From Diabrotica undecimpunctata (taxonomy: Eukaryota; Arthropoda; Insecta; Coleoptera; Chrysomelidae): a stretch of 64,000 bases of DNA. Below the pieces are notes generated by a model. It was not told the DNA's origin. It saw only the letters and a program-made list of their open reading frames with translations, and made no database searches. Of this stretch, positions 42,480-54,480 are shown piece after piece (the first letter of the stretch is position 1; each line of letters opens with the position of its first letter). A program made the translations under genes and the position numbers. The DNA is taken from positions 68,805,186-68,869,185 of the forward strand of contig NC_092805.1 of the NCBI RefSeq assembly GCF_040954645.1, written 5' to 3'.

Positions 42480-43760
42480 GATTATGAGAGACAATTATAA
42501 GGGAGTAAGAACTAGTGTTAGGACCGATGCCATCATCGTCATCATCATCCAGCTTCAAAAGTTCACTGCTGAACATAGGCCACTTCGTTGTTTTTTCAAC
42601 CCCGTCTGTCTTGCGTCACTCTCATCCAGGTTTTATTTTGTCTTCTCAAATCGTCAGCCTATCGTATAAGTGGTCGACCGACGCTTCTCTTGTCTTTACT
42701 CGGTCTCCATTTCAATACCTTTTTTGTCCATCGCTCATCCGTCATTATAGCTATGTGTCCTGCCCATCTCCATTTTAGTCTGGCTATCCTTTCGATGACG
42801 TCTTCTCCTGACATTGGTTCTTCTCCTGACCTTTTCGTTTTTTATTTTGTTTCGCAGAGTTATTTCTAACAGGAATTACTCCATTCTTCTCTGTGTGACT
42901 CTTAGTTTGGTAGCCGAGGCTTTTGCTAAAGTAAGTGTTTCTATTCTGTATGTAAACACTGGGAGGACGCATCGATCAAATACTTTTCTCTTCAAGCATT
43001 TGGGCAGCTCACTTGTACAAGTTTCTCTTAGTTTTCCATATGCTGCCCACCCAAGACCTATTTATCTCCTCAGTTCTTGCGTCTGATTATCCCTGCTAAT
43101 CATAATTTCATGTTCTAGGTATTTATATTTATCGACTAGTTCTACTTCTTGCCCACCAATACTGATGTTCTGGTTGAGTACCAAATTTATCATTATTTTT
43201 GTTTTCGAGATATTTATTTTTAAACCTACAACTTTTGTAGCTACAACGAGTTCGTGTACCATCTCTCTTAACATTCCCAAGTCCTCAGCTATTATGACTA
43301 CACCATTAGTGAAACATAAGTAGTTTAGATATTCTTTATCTATTTTTATTTACTTTGCCAGCCAATCTAAATTATTGAAAGCATGTTTCAGTACACTAAT
43401 AAAAATTTAAGGTGACATTGGGTCTCCTTGCCTAACCCATCGCTCTAGTTTTATGCGATTAGTATGTAATTTTACAGTGGTCGTTGCCTGTAGGTATATA
43501 TTGTATAATAATTTTGTACACGTGTAGCCTTGCCTGCATTCTTTGCGCTCCTGTAGTATTTTGCTTAGCTCAACTGTGTTAAAGGCTTTGTGAAAACCAA
43601 CAAATATTAGCCCTACAGGTTTATTGTATTCCACTACTTTCTGTATTAGGGTTTTTATGCTTTTGTAGACGGTCATCAGTTCCGTAACTTTTTCGGAATC
43701 CTTCCTCTTCTCTTAGTTGATAAGTCTCTATTTTTTTATTCATTTAACTATTATTTGCCT
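42480..43760 (-). pseudogene. LINE: reverse transcriptase to 3' end with (GAT)n-like tail
   Basis: The minus strand reads VEYNKPVGLIFVGFHKAFNT (43640-43570; FVDF.KAFD with the catalytic Asp changed to Gly), then WVRQGDPMSP. A gap containing the YxDD region follows, then KVVGLKINISKTKIMINLVL (43240-43170) and VELVDKYKYLEHEIMISRDN. Beyond a frameshift the C-terminal KMEMGRTHSYNDGR region corresponds to KWRWAGHIAR.(T)D.RW (42780-42720). It ends in a gatgatgatgacgatgatgg simple tail near 42528-42550, as expected at the 3' end of this LINE type. Confidence 0.75.
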
Positions 43761-44215
43761 AAAAATCTTAGTATAACAAGTAAAAGAATCATAGTAGCAT
43801 TGTCCCAGTCTATTGGAATATTGGCGTTGTGAAGACAGATATTGAAAAGTAGATTAATTTTTTCAAGTAATAGATCTCCTTAAATTTTAAATGCTTCTGA
43901 CACTATTGCATTTTTGCTTGGGGTTCGATTATTTTCCATTTTTTTTCAGAGCCTCCTTGATTTCTGATTTTGATATATCTGACATTAAATCTAATAATTG
44001 GTTTAGTACTCCAGTTTTTACTGTAATAAAGGTTGCGTGTTGTTATCTTTTTCTGTTGATCTATATCGCTCTGTGCAGAACTCTTTGACTGTTGTTAATA
44101 TTCTATCTGTGTTTGTAGTTTCTTCTCCAGCTCTGTTTATTAGTTTGTTAATTTCTATTTTTGCCTTTTGCAGGTTCCTTCTTAAAACTTTTTATGTCCT
44201 TATTTTACTCTATTA
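43761..44215. other. decayed LINE-like sequence, no clear domain
   Basis: Probably the degraded 5' continuation of the minus-strand LINE (remains of pre-RT text), but I cannot align it with confidence. Confidence 0.35.
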
Positions 44216-44219
44216 ACCG

Positions 44220-44640
44220 ATGTGGACGTAACTAGAATAGAAAATTTGATAAAACTGTCATAATACCAGCTGTAATGTATGAAACTAAATATTGGGCAGC
44301 CAAAATAAAACAGGATGGGAGGACAACGATGTATTTGATGAAATGAGAATGCTTATTAGATGGATGAGTGGAGTGACAAAATTAAGATTAATGTCAAAAT
44401 TAGAGAACATAGGTTAAGATGATTTGGGCATATTCAACGTCGAGACAGTAATTATCCAATACGAAGAATCGCTTATCTTCCTGGTAGGAGTAGGAGAAGA
44501 ACGCCAAAGAAGACTTGAAGGAGACTCTTAGGCAGAACATTTCGGAAAAGGGAATTGATATTGATATGAACCAAGATAAAAATTTGGAGAGAAATATAAT
44601 TAGGAAAGCCAACCCGCACAGTAATAGAGGTAAAGAAAAT
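44220..44640 (+). pseudogene. LINE C-terminal fragment
   Basis: Plus-strand frames include AVMYETKYWAAK-like text, then MRMLIRWMSGVTKLR and REHRLR, then WAYST / FGHIQRRDSNYPIRRIAYLP, then GRSRRRTPKKT. This is the (E)MRMLRWM.GVT+.D+IRNE......RWFGH(V/I)QRR......GR...(R)GRP.K+RW pattern. It is a separate type from its neighbours. Confidence 0.65.
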
Positions 44641-45615
44641 GATGGTTAAGAAGAACCAACATGAACGCGTACAAACTATACAGCATAAGACATCAGAAGA
44701 AGAATATTTTCTTGAAGTAAAAGGGCACGATATAAATAATGGCTTCGTTCACTTTTTCTCTCTATATTTTGGCCATATGCAATTAAACAATAATATTTAT
44801 TCTTAAGTTTTAAGAATAAAACACACAAATATATCGGAGAGACAATGAGAGACGATTATTTCGTCATTTGTCATTTGAACAAATGACAGATAGAAATGAA
44901 GATTACTAGAAAGAAACAGTATGTATATTTATCAAAGTTATGAATCTTAAGAAGCTTAATCGAAATTATAATACTAGTATTTTATCCCTTTTTCTTTTTG
45001 ATGGTACGTTCATGAGATCAAAGGGTAAAGAGGCCGAAGTAGCCCGCTGGAAGATGTACGATTGCACGTATAATCGTTGGCTCTAGCGCCACCATGCTGA
45101 GGCCTCTGTAGAGGTTCCCGAACATAAAAAATACTCATAAAAACTCATAAAACGTGGCAGGATAATCGCAAAGTCCTCTGACCGTGTTTATTGTTTCATT
45201 TGATCTATAGGGTGGGCAAAATATGCCGATATTATTGATGGAATTAAAATTATTTTATACAGCTTTTCATCATATTTATATTTTAGAATAGCAAACGATT
45301 CTTACAAAAGCAAACGTCCTTTAAACTTTAATTTTGAGTTTTTACAATTTAGGTGCAAAAAAGAAGTTTATCGAATCATAACATATTTCTACAAAAAAAA
45401 AAAAAACAAAACAGTAAACTGTTGTGAAACAGTATATTTCAAAGGAAAATATCTTGAAGTGCGATTAGATCATTTTAAAAGTAAAAACTAAAATTTTGTT
45501 TCTGGAACAGATAGATATTTGTATTTTGTAACATACTTCCTTGTTTGGGACAAAAACCGCATAACCTATGTAAAAAGATTTTCGGAAAAATAAAGGTTAA
45601 CAACATTTTTTTCAA
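44641..45615. other. no gene recognised
   Basis: AT-rich except for a GC-balanced patch at 45005-45125 (agcccgctggaagatgtacg) with no identifiable frame or RNA fold. Confidence 0.4.
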
Positions 45616-45619
45616 AATA

Positions 45620-46290
45620 AAAATCAAAATCTGGTGTAAGACAAGGCTGTTTAACCTATACCATTTAATATACTTAAATGGAGAGTATGTTATGAGAAAT
45701 TTGTTGCAAAAATGGAAAGCTTAAATAACTATAGGTGGAAAAATTATCACAAACCTTAAATATGCAGGCGATACCCTACTGTTACCCTTGGAAGACAAAC
45801 TAGTTCCAATGACAAACAAGCTGGACACGATGAGCAGGGAATATGGTCTTATGCTGAACAACAAAAAGACCCAAATCATGATAATAAAGCGCAATACTTC
45901 CAACATCAGAAACATTGCTGTTTTCAAATCTTATTAAAGTTTAACTACTTCAGATTTCTAATCATAAACAGAAGGCTATGACAAATAAATCATACTCAGG
46001 TTGGCATTAGTACAAAGACCAATTGTACAATTAACTCATATATGAAAATATTCGGTAATATCCCAACAAAGTAAACTTAAACTCATAAATAGATTATTCT
46101 TTCCTATTGCCATACATGCATCTGAAACATGAACGGTAAGGGTTACCAACCGTAGAAATATAGATGCCTTCGACATATGGGCTTACAGAAAATGTTGCAA
46201 GTACCATACATAGAACATCGAACTAACATTTCATTTATAAAATACCTAACAGTCAAGACAAATCGAAGAAACGCACACAGGACAGTTGGA
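45620..46290 (+). pseudogene. LINE reverse-transcriptase fragment
   Basis: IKSGVRQGCLTYTI (G.RQGC..SP), then IGGKIITNLKYAGDTLLLPL, where the catalytic YADD reads YAGD. MTNKLDTMSREYGLMLNNKK follows, then TQIMIIKRNT. Further on KLINRLFFPIAIHASE matches the K.L.......LL(Y).CE motif, then IDAFDIWAYRKC. Stops occur and the active site is lost. Confidence 0.75.
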
Positions 46291-47225
46291 GTTCATTGTC
46301 TCTAAGATCTAAATTAATGGCATTAATATCATGTTTCTCAATTTTCAGATTTTGATCATTGTAATAGGTTTTTGCTGATTTAAGTTCAGAACTATTAGGG
46401 TAAAATTTTTATGTTTAAACATTTAACAACAGCGTTTGCTGCTGTATTTTTTTACAAAATTTCTATAGTGTTTTTCTGGTCTGTTTACTTCCAGCCATAT
46501 TGAATAATTGCCTGTATTACTTTTCGAATATCTTATTAACTTTTTTTGGAAGAGTTTTTAAATCGTTAATATATCTTATTTAATAATATTCAAGAAGAAA
46601 TAATACTACACCACGGCCTATACACCCGGAAAATAATGTATGATTATAAAACAGCCTCTTAGAAGTCTAGACCTCTTAATAAATATTTTTTAAAGTTTAA
46701 GCAGTCTGTTTAAAAAATATGCGAAACGATCAATAAATTTATCTGATCAACATACTGAATCAACCCACGATAATGTAAACAATACATACGATTTTTGTAA
46801 GAAAACCACGATAAAACCGTGATAAAATATACGCAATTACGTACTTAATGAAATTTACATCTCTCGACCATATGTTTTCTTGATATATGAATGAAAGGTA
46901 TACCCAAGTATCACTAAACAGTAAATTCAAATTAAACGGAGAAAACAATGGATAGTGTTACACCTTAGAGAAGTAGAAAGTGCCACGATGGGACCACGCC
47001 CTCGAATACTCATGAATTATTCCGATAAACCCTTCATGCGCGTCTGGAGGTCTTAAAATTTTCGGCTTAATAGATCTAAGAAAGCTAGACTATTATTTAA
47101 GTTGCATAAACTGTAATAAATCATTAATAATTACATCGAAATCGAACCGTCTAACAGCATTTATTAGTGATTTTTAAGAGTTTACCATGTTTTTTTTTCG
47201 GAAGCAGTTTGGCGTTTGAACCATT
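46291..47225. other. no gene recognised
   Basis: AT-rich. No element ends seen. Confidence 0.4.
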
Positions 47226-47229
47226 CGTA

Positions 47230-47432
47230 CTTCACCTAATTGACTTATTTTACATCTTCAATTCATGTAACCTTCTAGCTCAGGTTTTAGTGTTCACGAC
47301 TACTTACGTAACCGGAAGCTTTACGTGCTATTCCAAGCACGGTGGCGGCTCAGTTAAATCAGACTTAAAATACTTCTGGTGTCTGCCGAGATCAAACCCG
47401 GGCCGTCTGGCTTGGTAAGCTATAGCCGTCAA
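47230..47432 (-). mobile_element. probable tRNA-derived SINE
   Basis: The minus strand begins near GGCTATAGCTTACCAAGCC (box A-like, weak) and has CCCGGGTTTGATCTCGGC (box B-like) at about 47393-47405. GAGCCGCCACCGTGC, GGAATAGCACGTAAAGCTTC and CCGGTTACGTAAGTAG follow, a GC-rich body that resembles insect SINE bodies I have seen. No convincing target duplication or tail was found. Confidence 0.45.
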
Positions 47433-47707
47433 GAGATTTCCATAGTACCATAAATAAATTATGCTTGTGCAAAAATTAATTATATACTAAAGTTTATAGT
47501 TTAACAGTTTCTGAAAATATTGCATTTTATGGAATAAATTTTATATCTTTGACATATTAAATTACCTTTATTAAAATGCAATTTAAGTTACTGAAGCTGA
47601 CATGATTCTTCTGGAATAATATTAATTGTTCTTTCATAGATATAGAGTGATCATCCTCTCTGAATGTGCTTCTCTGTTATCAGGTATTTACAGTAAGAGG
47701 ATTCTGG
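47433..47707. other. no gene recognised
   Basis: Short AT-rich spacer before the pogo element. Confidence 0.4.
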
Positions 47708-47709
47708 TA
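47708..47709. repeat. TA target duplication (left) of pogo element
   Basis: TA immediately before GGGTAGACC. TA also follows the right end at 50233-50234. Confidence 0.75.
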
Positions 47710-47734
47710 GGGTAGACCGGGGACAATTGAAACA
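47710..47734 (+). repeat. left terminal inverted repeat of pogo element
   Basis: GGGTAGACCGGGGACAATTG plus AAACA. Exact inverted match to 50208-50232. Confidence 0.95.
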
Positions 47735-47896
47735 TTTCTGCATTTTGATTTTTTTTCTCCGCATTTATCGCAAATTTCTAAATTACGAAATTAGTTATAA
47801 AAAGCGTATCCTATTGTGTTTCCATATATATCATTATATTTTGTCTATATAATGTCATTAATAAGATATTAAATAAAAACTTGAACTTGTCAAGTT

Positions 47897-47953
47897 GTTT
47901 CAATTGTTCCCGTGGCAGGGACGAATGAAAAATATACCTGGGACAATTGAAAC
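47897..47953. repeat. left subterminal repeats of pogo element
   Basis: Two further copies: GTTTCAATTGTTCCC (47897-47911, minus, one mismatch) and GGGACAATTGAAAC (47940-47953, plus), arranged convergently around a 28-bp spacer. They are candidate extra transposase-binding sites. Confidence 0.85.
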
Positions 47954-48015
47954 AGCACTAAGACATAGAAAAATAATGTTTATTCTAGTGAAAAACATAC
48001 AATATAAAATATTTT

Positions 48016-49621
48016 TTATTCTGAAAGGCAATTGTGGCATACGTATAGTTCTTCTTGGCGAGTACACTCTTCATGGGACCAATGATGACACTCAGTGCAC
48101 TGCACCCATTTCTCTCCAGGGCGACTACTACGATATGCTTCCAAGCAAACCAGACAATAGCAATCATCCTCTTCGTCGCTATCACTCTGTTGCTGATTGT
48201 TCTGGCATTGTTTGGTTTTCTTGTATTTTCTAAAAGTTGTATATGATTCGTCGTTTAACTCAGTCACTTTTTTTTAACCTGTTTTTTCTTTTTTGCGTCA
48301 TATTCCTCTTGGATAGCATTTTTCTCCGGCGTATCTGTATAAACTGCAGACTTCCTCACTTTTCGTTTGCCAATTGTTGTTCTAGGGAGCGCTTTCGGCA
48401 ACGGTCTCACTGCTTCTGGTGAAAATACAACCTGCGATGCTTGAGCAATGTAAGTGCTTGGAGACGCTGGCGGTGTGTGATTTTGTGGTGATGTTGGCAA
48501 GATATCAGCTCTCTTAGTATGTAGAGGATCTTCACTAGGTGCTTCTTGAAGAACGTCAGTGGCATATAGTGTCGTGGAAGCAAATCCAACTATAATATTT
48601 GATTGCGTGAGAGCCAACGGTAGAGATAATTTAGCTATGCTGGGTATGTCGTAAATTGTCATCGTTTTTCCTGGATTATTTCTCATCGAAGAATCGCAAC
48701 TTGAATTGAAAGCTTTTTTGAAGGGACTGTAGATAGAACGATCCAGAGGTTGCAACTTATGCGAACAGTGCGGGGGAAATGACAAGACGACAATGCCATT
48801 TGTTTTACAGAAATCCAAGCAGCTTATACTTATGTGCGACTGGTGGTTATCAAGTAAAAGCAATACTTTATTTTCGGTTGAAGCGTTAGTATGCTTTTGA
48901 AAATGATTAAGGTATACCAAGAACTCTTCCTTTTGCATCCACCCGCTCGCGTTTCCCGCTCCAATACACCCCACTGGACCGTCACGGACTAAGTGATCCT
49001 TGTATCTTTTTCGTGGAAAAATAAAAATGGGCGGTATACTGTTACCGATAGCATTGACGGCTAAAGCTATGGTCACCAATGTTCCCCTCTCTCCGGATGT
49101 AAGTGCTCCCACCTGTCTTGTCCCCTTTTCGGCAACAACTTTACTAGGTTTTTGAACCGTCGTTACCCCCGTTTCATCTGGTTGCTCTGGAAAGACTTGT
49201 GGCTTGAGCGCAGCGGATTGAAAGTTCTGGATTGCGTTTCATAAATCCAGAGAATCAATCTCCTCCTGCCATAGCATTTTGTCTCCAGGTATCAGGCATG
49301 TTCAACGAATATTTCACGGCCAATTGAAAGGCCAATTTCCGAATTTCTTTAGGCGGTAACCCGTAAAATATATGTGCCGCTTTGATTATGTATCCAGCAA
49401 TGCTTTTTTCCTGGTCTATGTCCTGGAGTAACGAATCCTTGCTCAATTGCTTTTTTCTTTTTTTTTTTGATAAATCTACTTAATGACACGTAGTGTAGAT
49501 CAAATTTAGCTGCAGCTGATCTTATGGACGTGTTATTTTCAGTAACCTTTTTATAGGCTTCTTCTTAAACCAAAACGGGTTTTAAACCCCTTTCCGTTTT
49601 TCTCACTCGTACTCGTGGCAT
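48016..49621 (-). pseudogene. pogo-type transposase with C-terminal PHD finger
   Basis: Starts MPRVRVRKTERG at ATG 49621. The helix-turn-helix region SIRSAAAKFDLHYVSLSRFI follows after a TAA at 49565-49567. A frameshift in an A-run (about 49460) leads to LLQDIDQEKSIAGYIIKAAH, then GLPPKEIRKLAFQLA and SLNMPDTWRQNAMAGGD, where TGA (49255-49257) replaces a Trp codon, then FSGFMKRNPELSIR. About 60 codons before DETGVTTVQKPSKVV are deleted. From 49112 the DDE domain is open: VGALTSGERGTLVTIALAVN, LLLLDNHQSHIS (second Asp) and SFPPHCSHKLQPLDRSIYSP (third acidic residue). A shift in an A8 run near 48264 precedes a PHD-like finger: CYCLVCLEAY, EKWVQCTECHHWSHEEC, YVCHNC. The finger probably tethers the protein to chromatin (inference). 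Confidence 0.9.
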
Positions 49622-49809
49622 CCTAAAACAAACCAAACAGTTAATAGGGCTCGTGCACAAAACGTTGACAATTTTTCCAAATTTTTTCTACAATTTAATC
49701 TACGTTTTCTCACATGAATTTGAGGGGGGTATTAATAACGCCCCTAAAGTGTTAACCACTGTATACTCTACTACAACGTACAATAATAAATATCATAAAA
49801 GACTACTCT

Positions 49810-49866
49810 GGGGACAATTGAAACATGTTTCAATCGTCCCCTATACTATTTGTTTCAATCGTCCCC
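49810..49866. repeat. right inner subterminal repeats of pogo element
   Basis: GGGGACAATTGAAAC (49810-49824, plus), then GTTTCAATCGTCCCC (49827-49841 and 49852-49866, both minus). The first two form a near-palindrome with a 2-bp spacer. All lie upstream of the transposase start, where they could also repress its promoter. Confidence 0.85.
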
Positions 49867-50192
49867 ACGAGACATTTTTTCGTAAACACTTAAATATCTT
49901 TTCACTCTAGGACAATAGTAATAATTTAAACTGGCCTCCCTAAAGAAGAAATGCCAATTTAACTACAAAAATAGTCGAAGCTGCATACTTACGTTCCGAT
50001 ATGTTGCGTCACCTTTTGTTGTTAAGTGCAAAAGTTTACTTCGGTAGCGGTAAATCACGCTAACGAGAATGTACGCATGTAATGCAAACGACAATCAATG
50101 GCTGACTGATAGAGACACCGGGCTCCTAGAGGCGCTGCGTTTGCTACAAGCGCGCGCGGTTTTAATCACGGAATACTACCAATATGGCGGCT

Positions 50193-50232
50193 GTTTCAAT
50201 TGTACCCTGTTTCAATTGTCCCCGGTCTACCC
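50193..50232 (-). repeat. right terminal inverted repeat with adjacent extra motif
   Basis: GTTTCAATTGTACCC (50193-50207) lies directly beside the terminal copy GTTTCAATTGTCCCC (50209-50223). The terminal repeat proper is 50208-50232. Confidence 0.9.
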
Positions 50233-50234
50233 TA

Positions 50235-51440
50235 TATTTTGTTATTGTCCGTTTTTTAGATTTCTAACTGCCTTCTTTCCCCTATTTTCAAGAAGTTGGA
50301 ATCGAAAGATAATTATCTGTTATGAAACTTCACTAATAATTTAATTTTTTTTGACATTTCGTATGGAAGTTTTGAAAAGAGTGTAATAAAAATTTTACTA
50401 TTTAAACGATAGAATGAGTTGCATATCATTTTTATTTTAAAGTTCAAGTCTATCTGTGATTAAAAGAAAATCGTCTTCATTATATTTTTGATAAAACTGG
50501 TACGTTTAAAATTGCAATAGCACCTATAATAAAAAATATGCTGCAAAATATATATTATCAATCTCTTTGTCTTTAACCCTATGAGGAGTAGTCTTCCAAA
50601 ATTATGTTTCTTCACAAATTTATGTATTATGTTTTGTCAATATTAGCCCTTGACAGACATTTCCTGCCTAGGTGTCTCCTAGCAGGTCTTTTTTGGTCAT
50701 CATCTCCCACTATTTACAGGAACTTAAAACTCAACGATTTTTTAATTTATGCTCTTAATCAATTTGTATGTAGGGTAAGAGCACCAGTTATTGGCCTCTT
50801 AAGGAGAGCACGTCGATATATATATGAAATGTTTTGTCACTGTGGCCTATTGTAACTATTTTTAACACCAGGGAATTTTATTATTATTTCTACATATTGC
50901 AAAATTTTATTACGTTAATATTTCATGTGTGAAAATATTGTGTGAGTCATCAAGGATACTGTTATGTACTGGAAAGATTATGTAACATGTACTATATTTG
51001 GTGTCTCACAGGTGGATAACAACCATTTTGGGGAATTATTCCTGCTATGTACAGTTCGTCAAAGATAGCTCTGTCTTTCAGTTTAAACTCTAGCGATACG
51101 AAAAATAAACAGAGAACGCATTCGGAGTAAAGAAGATAGCAAATGCGTTCGGATTTTAAAATTATTTTATTATGGAACTACGACTGGGGGAGGGTCAATT
51201 GAACTCAATAGTTATTGAAATTTAAATAATTAGGAGTAATTATTCCACGTAATATTATGCGATAATGAAAATTGTCGATTTATATTGTTTTTAAAGATGT
51301 AATATATATTATAAAAGATTATTATTTAGAAATTTTTATTAATAAAATCATTTCAAATTTTGTTTGTTTGTACAGAACAATAGATTTAAATTTATTTTAT
51401 TTCATTACGTTACACACATATAAAATACACGTTTGTAGCA
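50235..51440. other. no gene recognised
   Basis: AT-rich. A frame at 50604-50855 is Leu/Arg-rich but matches nothing I know and has no start context of note. Confidence 0.4.
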
Positions 51441-51446
51441 AGTCAA

Positions 51447-51448
<2 letters not shown>

Positions 51449-51540
<92 letters not shown>
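51449..51540. repeat. (TA)n microsatellite
   Basis: About 90 bp of TA dinucleotides with one TAGA interruption near 51509. It abuts the truncated 3' side of a transposase pseudogene. Confidence 0.95.
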
Positions 51541-51544
<4 letters not shown>

Positions 51545-51970
51545 ATAATTTAACAACTTGAAAACTAAAGTTCATCTAACTATGGTAATCACCAGTTTTT
51601 AAATTTGATTTAAATTTTAAGTAGGAATTTTTTATGAACCCCATTTCTCCTCCTGCATGAACTATTATTAACCTCTGTCCTTTAGAGATAGGCTTACGCA
51701 AACGATCGTGAATGTGTGACAAGACTGGATGTATGTTTCGTCCATGTATACTATAGGATGATTTTCGTTTCTGTACCTCTTAATACTTCGCAAAAAAGCT
51801 ATCCTTTTTTGTTGGATGTCAGGTTTTTCCATAAGCAACTTTTCTTCGAGTTTTTCGCCAACGGAAACCAATTTTCAAGTTTCATAAAATATATCACATT
51901 TGCTATAATTTCACGAGATTGACCACTCAAAACTTTACGATGAACTTTTGATTTAAATTCCATTGTAATG
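51545..51970 (-). pseudogene. Tc1/mariner-like DDE transposase fragment
   Basis: The minus strand starts MEFKSKVHRKVLSGQSREII near 51963 (N-terminal helix), then ANVIYFMKLENW. The HTH region is missing. After a frame change it reads EKPDIQQKRIAFLRSIKRYR, then NHPIVYMDETYIQSCHT, carrying the first catalytic Asp. After another shift comes LRKPISKGQRLIIVHAGGEM, then GFIKN near 51690-51620, and KTGDYHS near 51585. The catalytic second Asp and Glu are lost beyond the (TA)n boundary. It belongs to the same broad family as the gene at 55280-57339. Confidence 0.7.
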
Positions 51971-53785
51971 GAACCGGATTAATAAGTCCTACACCAGTGT
52001 AATTGATATGCGTCTGATCTGTTTGCTTCTGCTAACAAAATGGAACTGAGTATATTCGCAATATTCGGGCTACTGACGGATCCTCCCCTCCAAATTTATA
52101 TTCTTGTCAAAACTCAGAGACATTGCAATTCTTGACGAGCTGTAGGTTCTTTTGAACAGGGTGAAGAGCATATGAAGGGTGTCATCTCCAGTGCACTTAA
52201 ATAAATCAATGCGTATCGCATCTGAGTCGTTTTTCGTAATTTAGTTGTTTATTCTAATTCTGACATGAATATTTTCGGTTCTGTTTGTTCCTGTTATTCT
52301 TCTTGTATATCTCTGTCATCGTCGAATAGTTCGGTTATTTATTAGTTCCAAAATCTAAGTCTATCTTTAGATTATATCTGTAATAAGTTTACTGTTATCA
52401 TTTTTGAGTAATTCCTTTATTTTTTATGCACAATGCATTGATCCGTTAGCCACTTCTCATTGGTCTCCCCTTAATGAAACTGAAAAGTGAATTTTATACG
52501 ATCTTTGTCCGATCAGACAATTATGATGTATGGTATTGAGTTCTAAGCACATAGAAAAAAAAGGAGAACAAATCATGTACCTACCTCTGAATTGTAGTTC
52601 TAATGCCAATTAATGCCAAATTGAGAGAGCACGAGTTAGTGCAGATAGGGCACATTACATGCTTCAGTGATAATGAGCCCTTACTAGGAAACACTAAATG
52701 TGAAGTTGCTCGCATGAATAAGGATGAGTGTTAAAGAAATTAAATTACGTCGGAATAATGATTGTTTTGTCTGTGAATATAAAATTACAGATAATTTTTC
52801 TGCACGTAGTTAATTACAAAAAGTAGCCTTTAAAGATTTACTATACACTTAAATTAAAATGTTTTCGTCCGAATGAATCGTTTAAAAAACAATGATACAA
52901 TGACATTTTTTAGAAAAACTGGTGTTTTATTACTATTATTAGTCAAAAATAGACGTTACCTACATTTCTTTGATCACTTTACGGCATGCACTTAAGCAAA
53001 CAAAAGATTGTTTTCTCTCTTTCTTTATCGCATCGTTATGTTTTTTCCAAAACGTTTGAATACCGCTCAAAATGCGGATGCGGGACCAGCGATATAGAGA
53101 AAATTCGCCTCAGAACGGCTATTACCACTTTGGAAAACAACGCGGATGTTCATGGTATGTAAACAACCCCAGCGGGATGTTTTTAATTGGCAAGACAATG
53201 AAACTAATGTTATTATCTTTCGTCATGGTCCGACATTACCACTAGCGGATCTATTATGTAACCGGTATGTTATACTGCTTTGGTCGTTGTTGTTTTGCAT
53301 CAAAAGAAATCATTTTAAGTCTTATAATATGCGGCGTTTTATAGGCAACCTCTGTCTACTACAATGAAGAAAAATACTTTCTTATATTTTTTTTATGTAA
53401 AAAGACAACTAATCGTTATAATTTTTTTATGTTTTAGTCTCAGCACGCTATTGGTTATTAAACCTCACTGTGTCGTATAGAAACCAACAGACATAAACAT
53501 GCATTTAAATTACAATTTATATCATATCACTATCAAAATAATTTTATTTTATATGATTGATTATTTATAAATATGAAACTAGAGTAATAATATAATATAC
53601 TATAGATAATCTAGAAAATTTGTTAAAATTAAACTCGAATAATATAGCAACACAATATAAAATTGTGAATTAAAATTCTTTAAAAACAGGTAGTAAATAC
53701 AATATTACAATAATATTTAAAATAACCAATATATTAAGATCTATTCTATTTAATACGTAAAATAATAATGAGCACTTTCTTTTTG
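51971..53785. other. no gene recognised
   Basis: Mixed AT-rich sequence. A less AT-rich patch at 53035-53290 (gcgggaccagcgatatagag) has a 73-codon frame with no recognisable content. Confidence 0.4.
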
Positions 53786-53794
53786 GCATCGGCA

Positions 53795-54480
53795 CTTGAG
53801 GTAGTGTAACGGTCGTCATGATGTCGTGTATGGTCCATCTGCGTTACATTTCTGTCTCAGTTCATTTTTATTACTTCGTACACTACTTTTTTACAGTTTC
53901 GTGTGTTTTGGTCAATCCATTTTGTTGGTGGTCCTCGTGATCTTCGGTCTTCTACCTTCTACCCATTTGAATAATGAGGCTCTTCATGTCGTCTATGTGC
54001 ACTTAATTTTTATAGAGTCTATTACTAACTTTAGTTCTCTTGAAATTAAATTAACTGTCATTAATCGGTTCATGAAATTCCTAACATTCTTCTCCAATAA
54101 ATTTTATTGGCATTAATTTTTCTAAGATTCGCTCAGTAGGTCAGTATTGGAAATATCAGTTTACCAATCTTATTTTAGGGATATTAAAAATTTGAAGCCT
54201 TTCCATATTTTGGTCACATTGTCCTTAATAATCTTTGTGAGATTACATCTACAATAATTAATCTCCTCCTGTACATCAACCGGTCAATATTGGTTATGTG
54301 CTAATGATTGTTTTCTTGCCCATCTACTATTATGATTTTTGTCTTTAACACGTTAAATGCCAGACTGAATATTTGACTCTAATTTTTCATTTGCAAAACA
54401 TCAATAAACTCTTTCCACAATAAGGGCTATGTTGTCTGCAAAGCGCAGATATTTGTTTATTTTTCAGTTATTTCTTTAGA
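53795..54480 (-). pseudogene. LINE reverse-transcriptase C-terminal region
   Basis: The minus strand near 54450 reads YLRFADNIALIVERV, the catalytic box with FADD changed to FADN. Later text includes VLKTKIIIVDGQ (K.K.M) and a RRMLGIS segment near 54090. GRRPKITRTTNKMD near 53960-53920 is the GRPP.RW.DD region, and the end near 53800-53830 reads like the DDRYTT tail seen in insect LINEs. Stops are frequent. Confidence 0.65.

Larger units (their letters stand above)
47710..50232 (-). mobile_element. complete but inactive pogo-type DNA transposon
   Basis: 2,523 bp with 25-bp identical terminal inverted repeats beginning GGGTAGACCGGGGACAATTG, flanked by TA dinucleotides as required by the Tc1/mariner/pogo group. 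One transposase gene lies on the minus strand. Both subterminal regions carry further copies of GGGGACAATTGAAAC in both orientations. The transposase is broken by stops, frameshifts and an internal deletion, so this copy cannot move by itself. Confidence 0.92.

Noticed and set aside
42515..43086. Ser-rich and hydrophobic plus-strand frames
   Set aside because: Shadows of the minus-strand LINE. The Ser run is the complement of the (GAT)n tail.
47895..48246. Plus-strand frames of 112 and 63 codons at the end of the pogo element
   Set aside because: Antisense to the PHD-finger coding region, which accounts for the open length.
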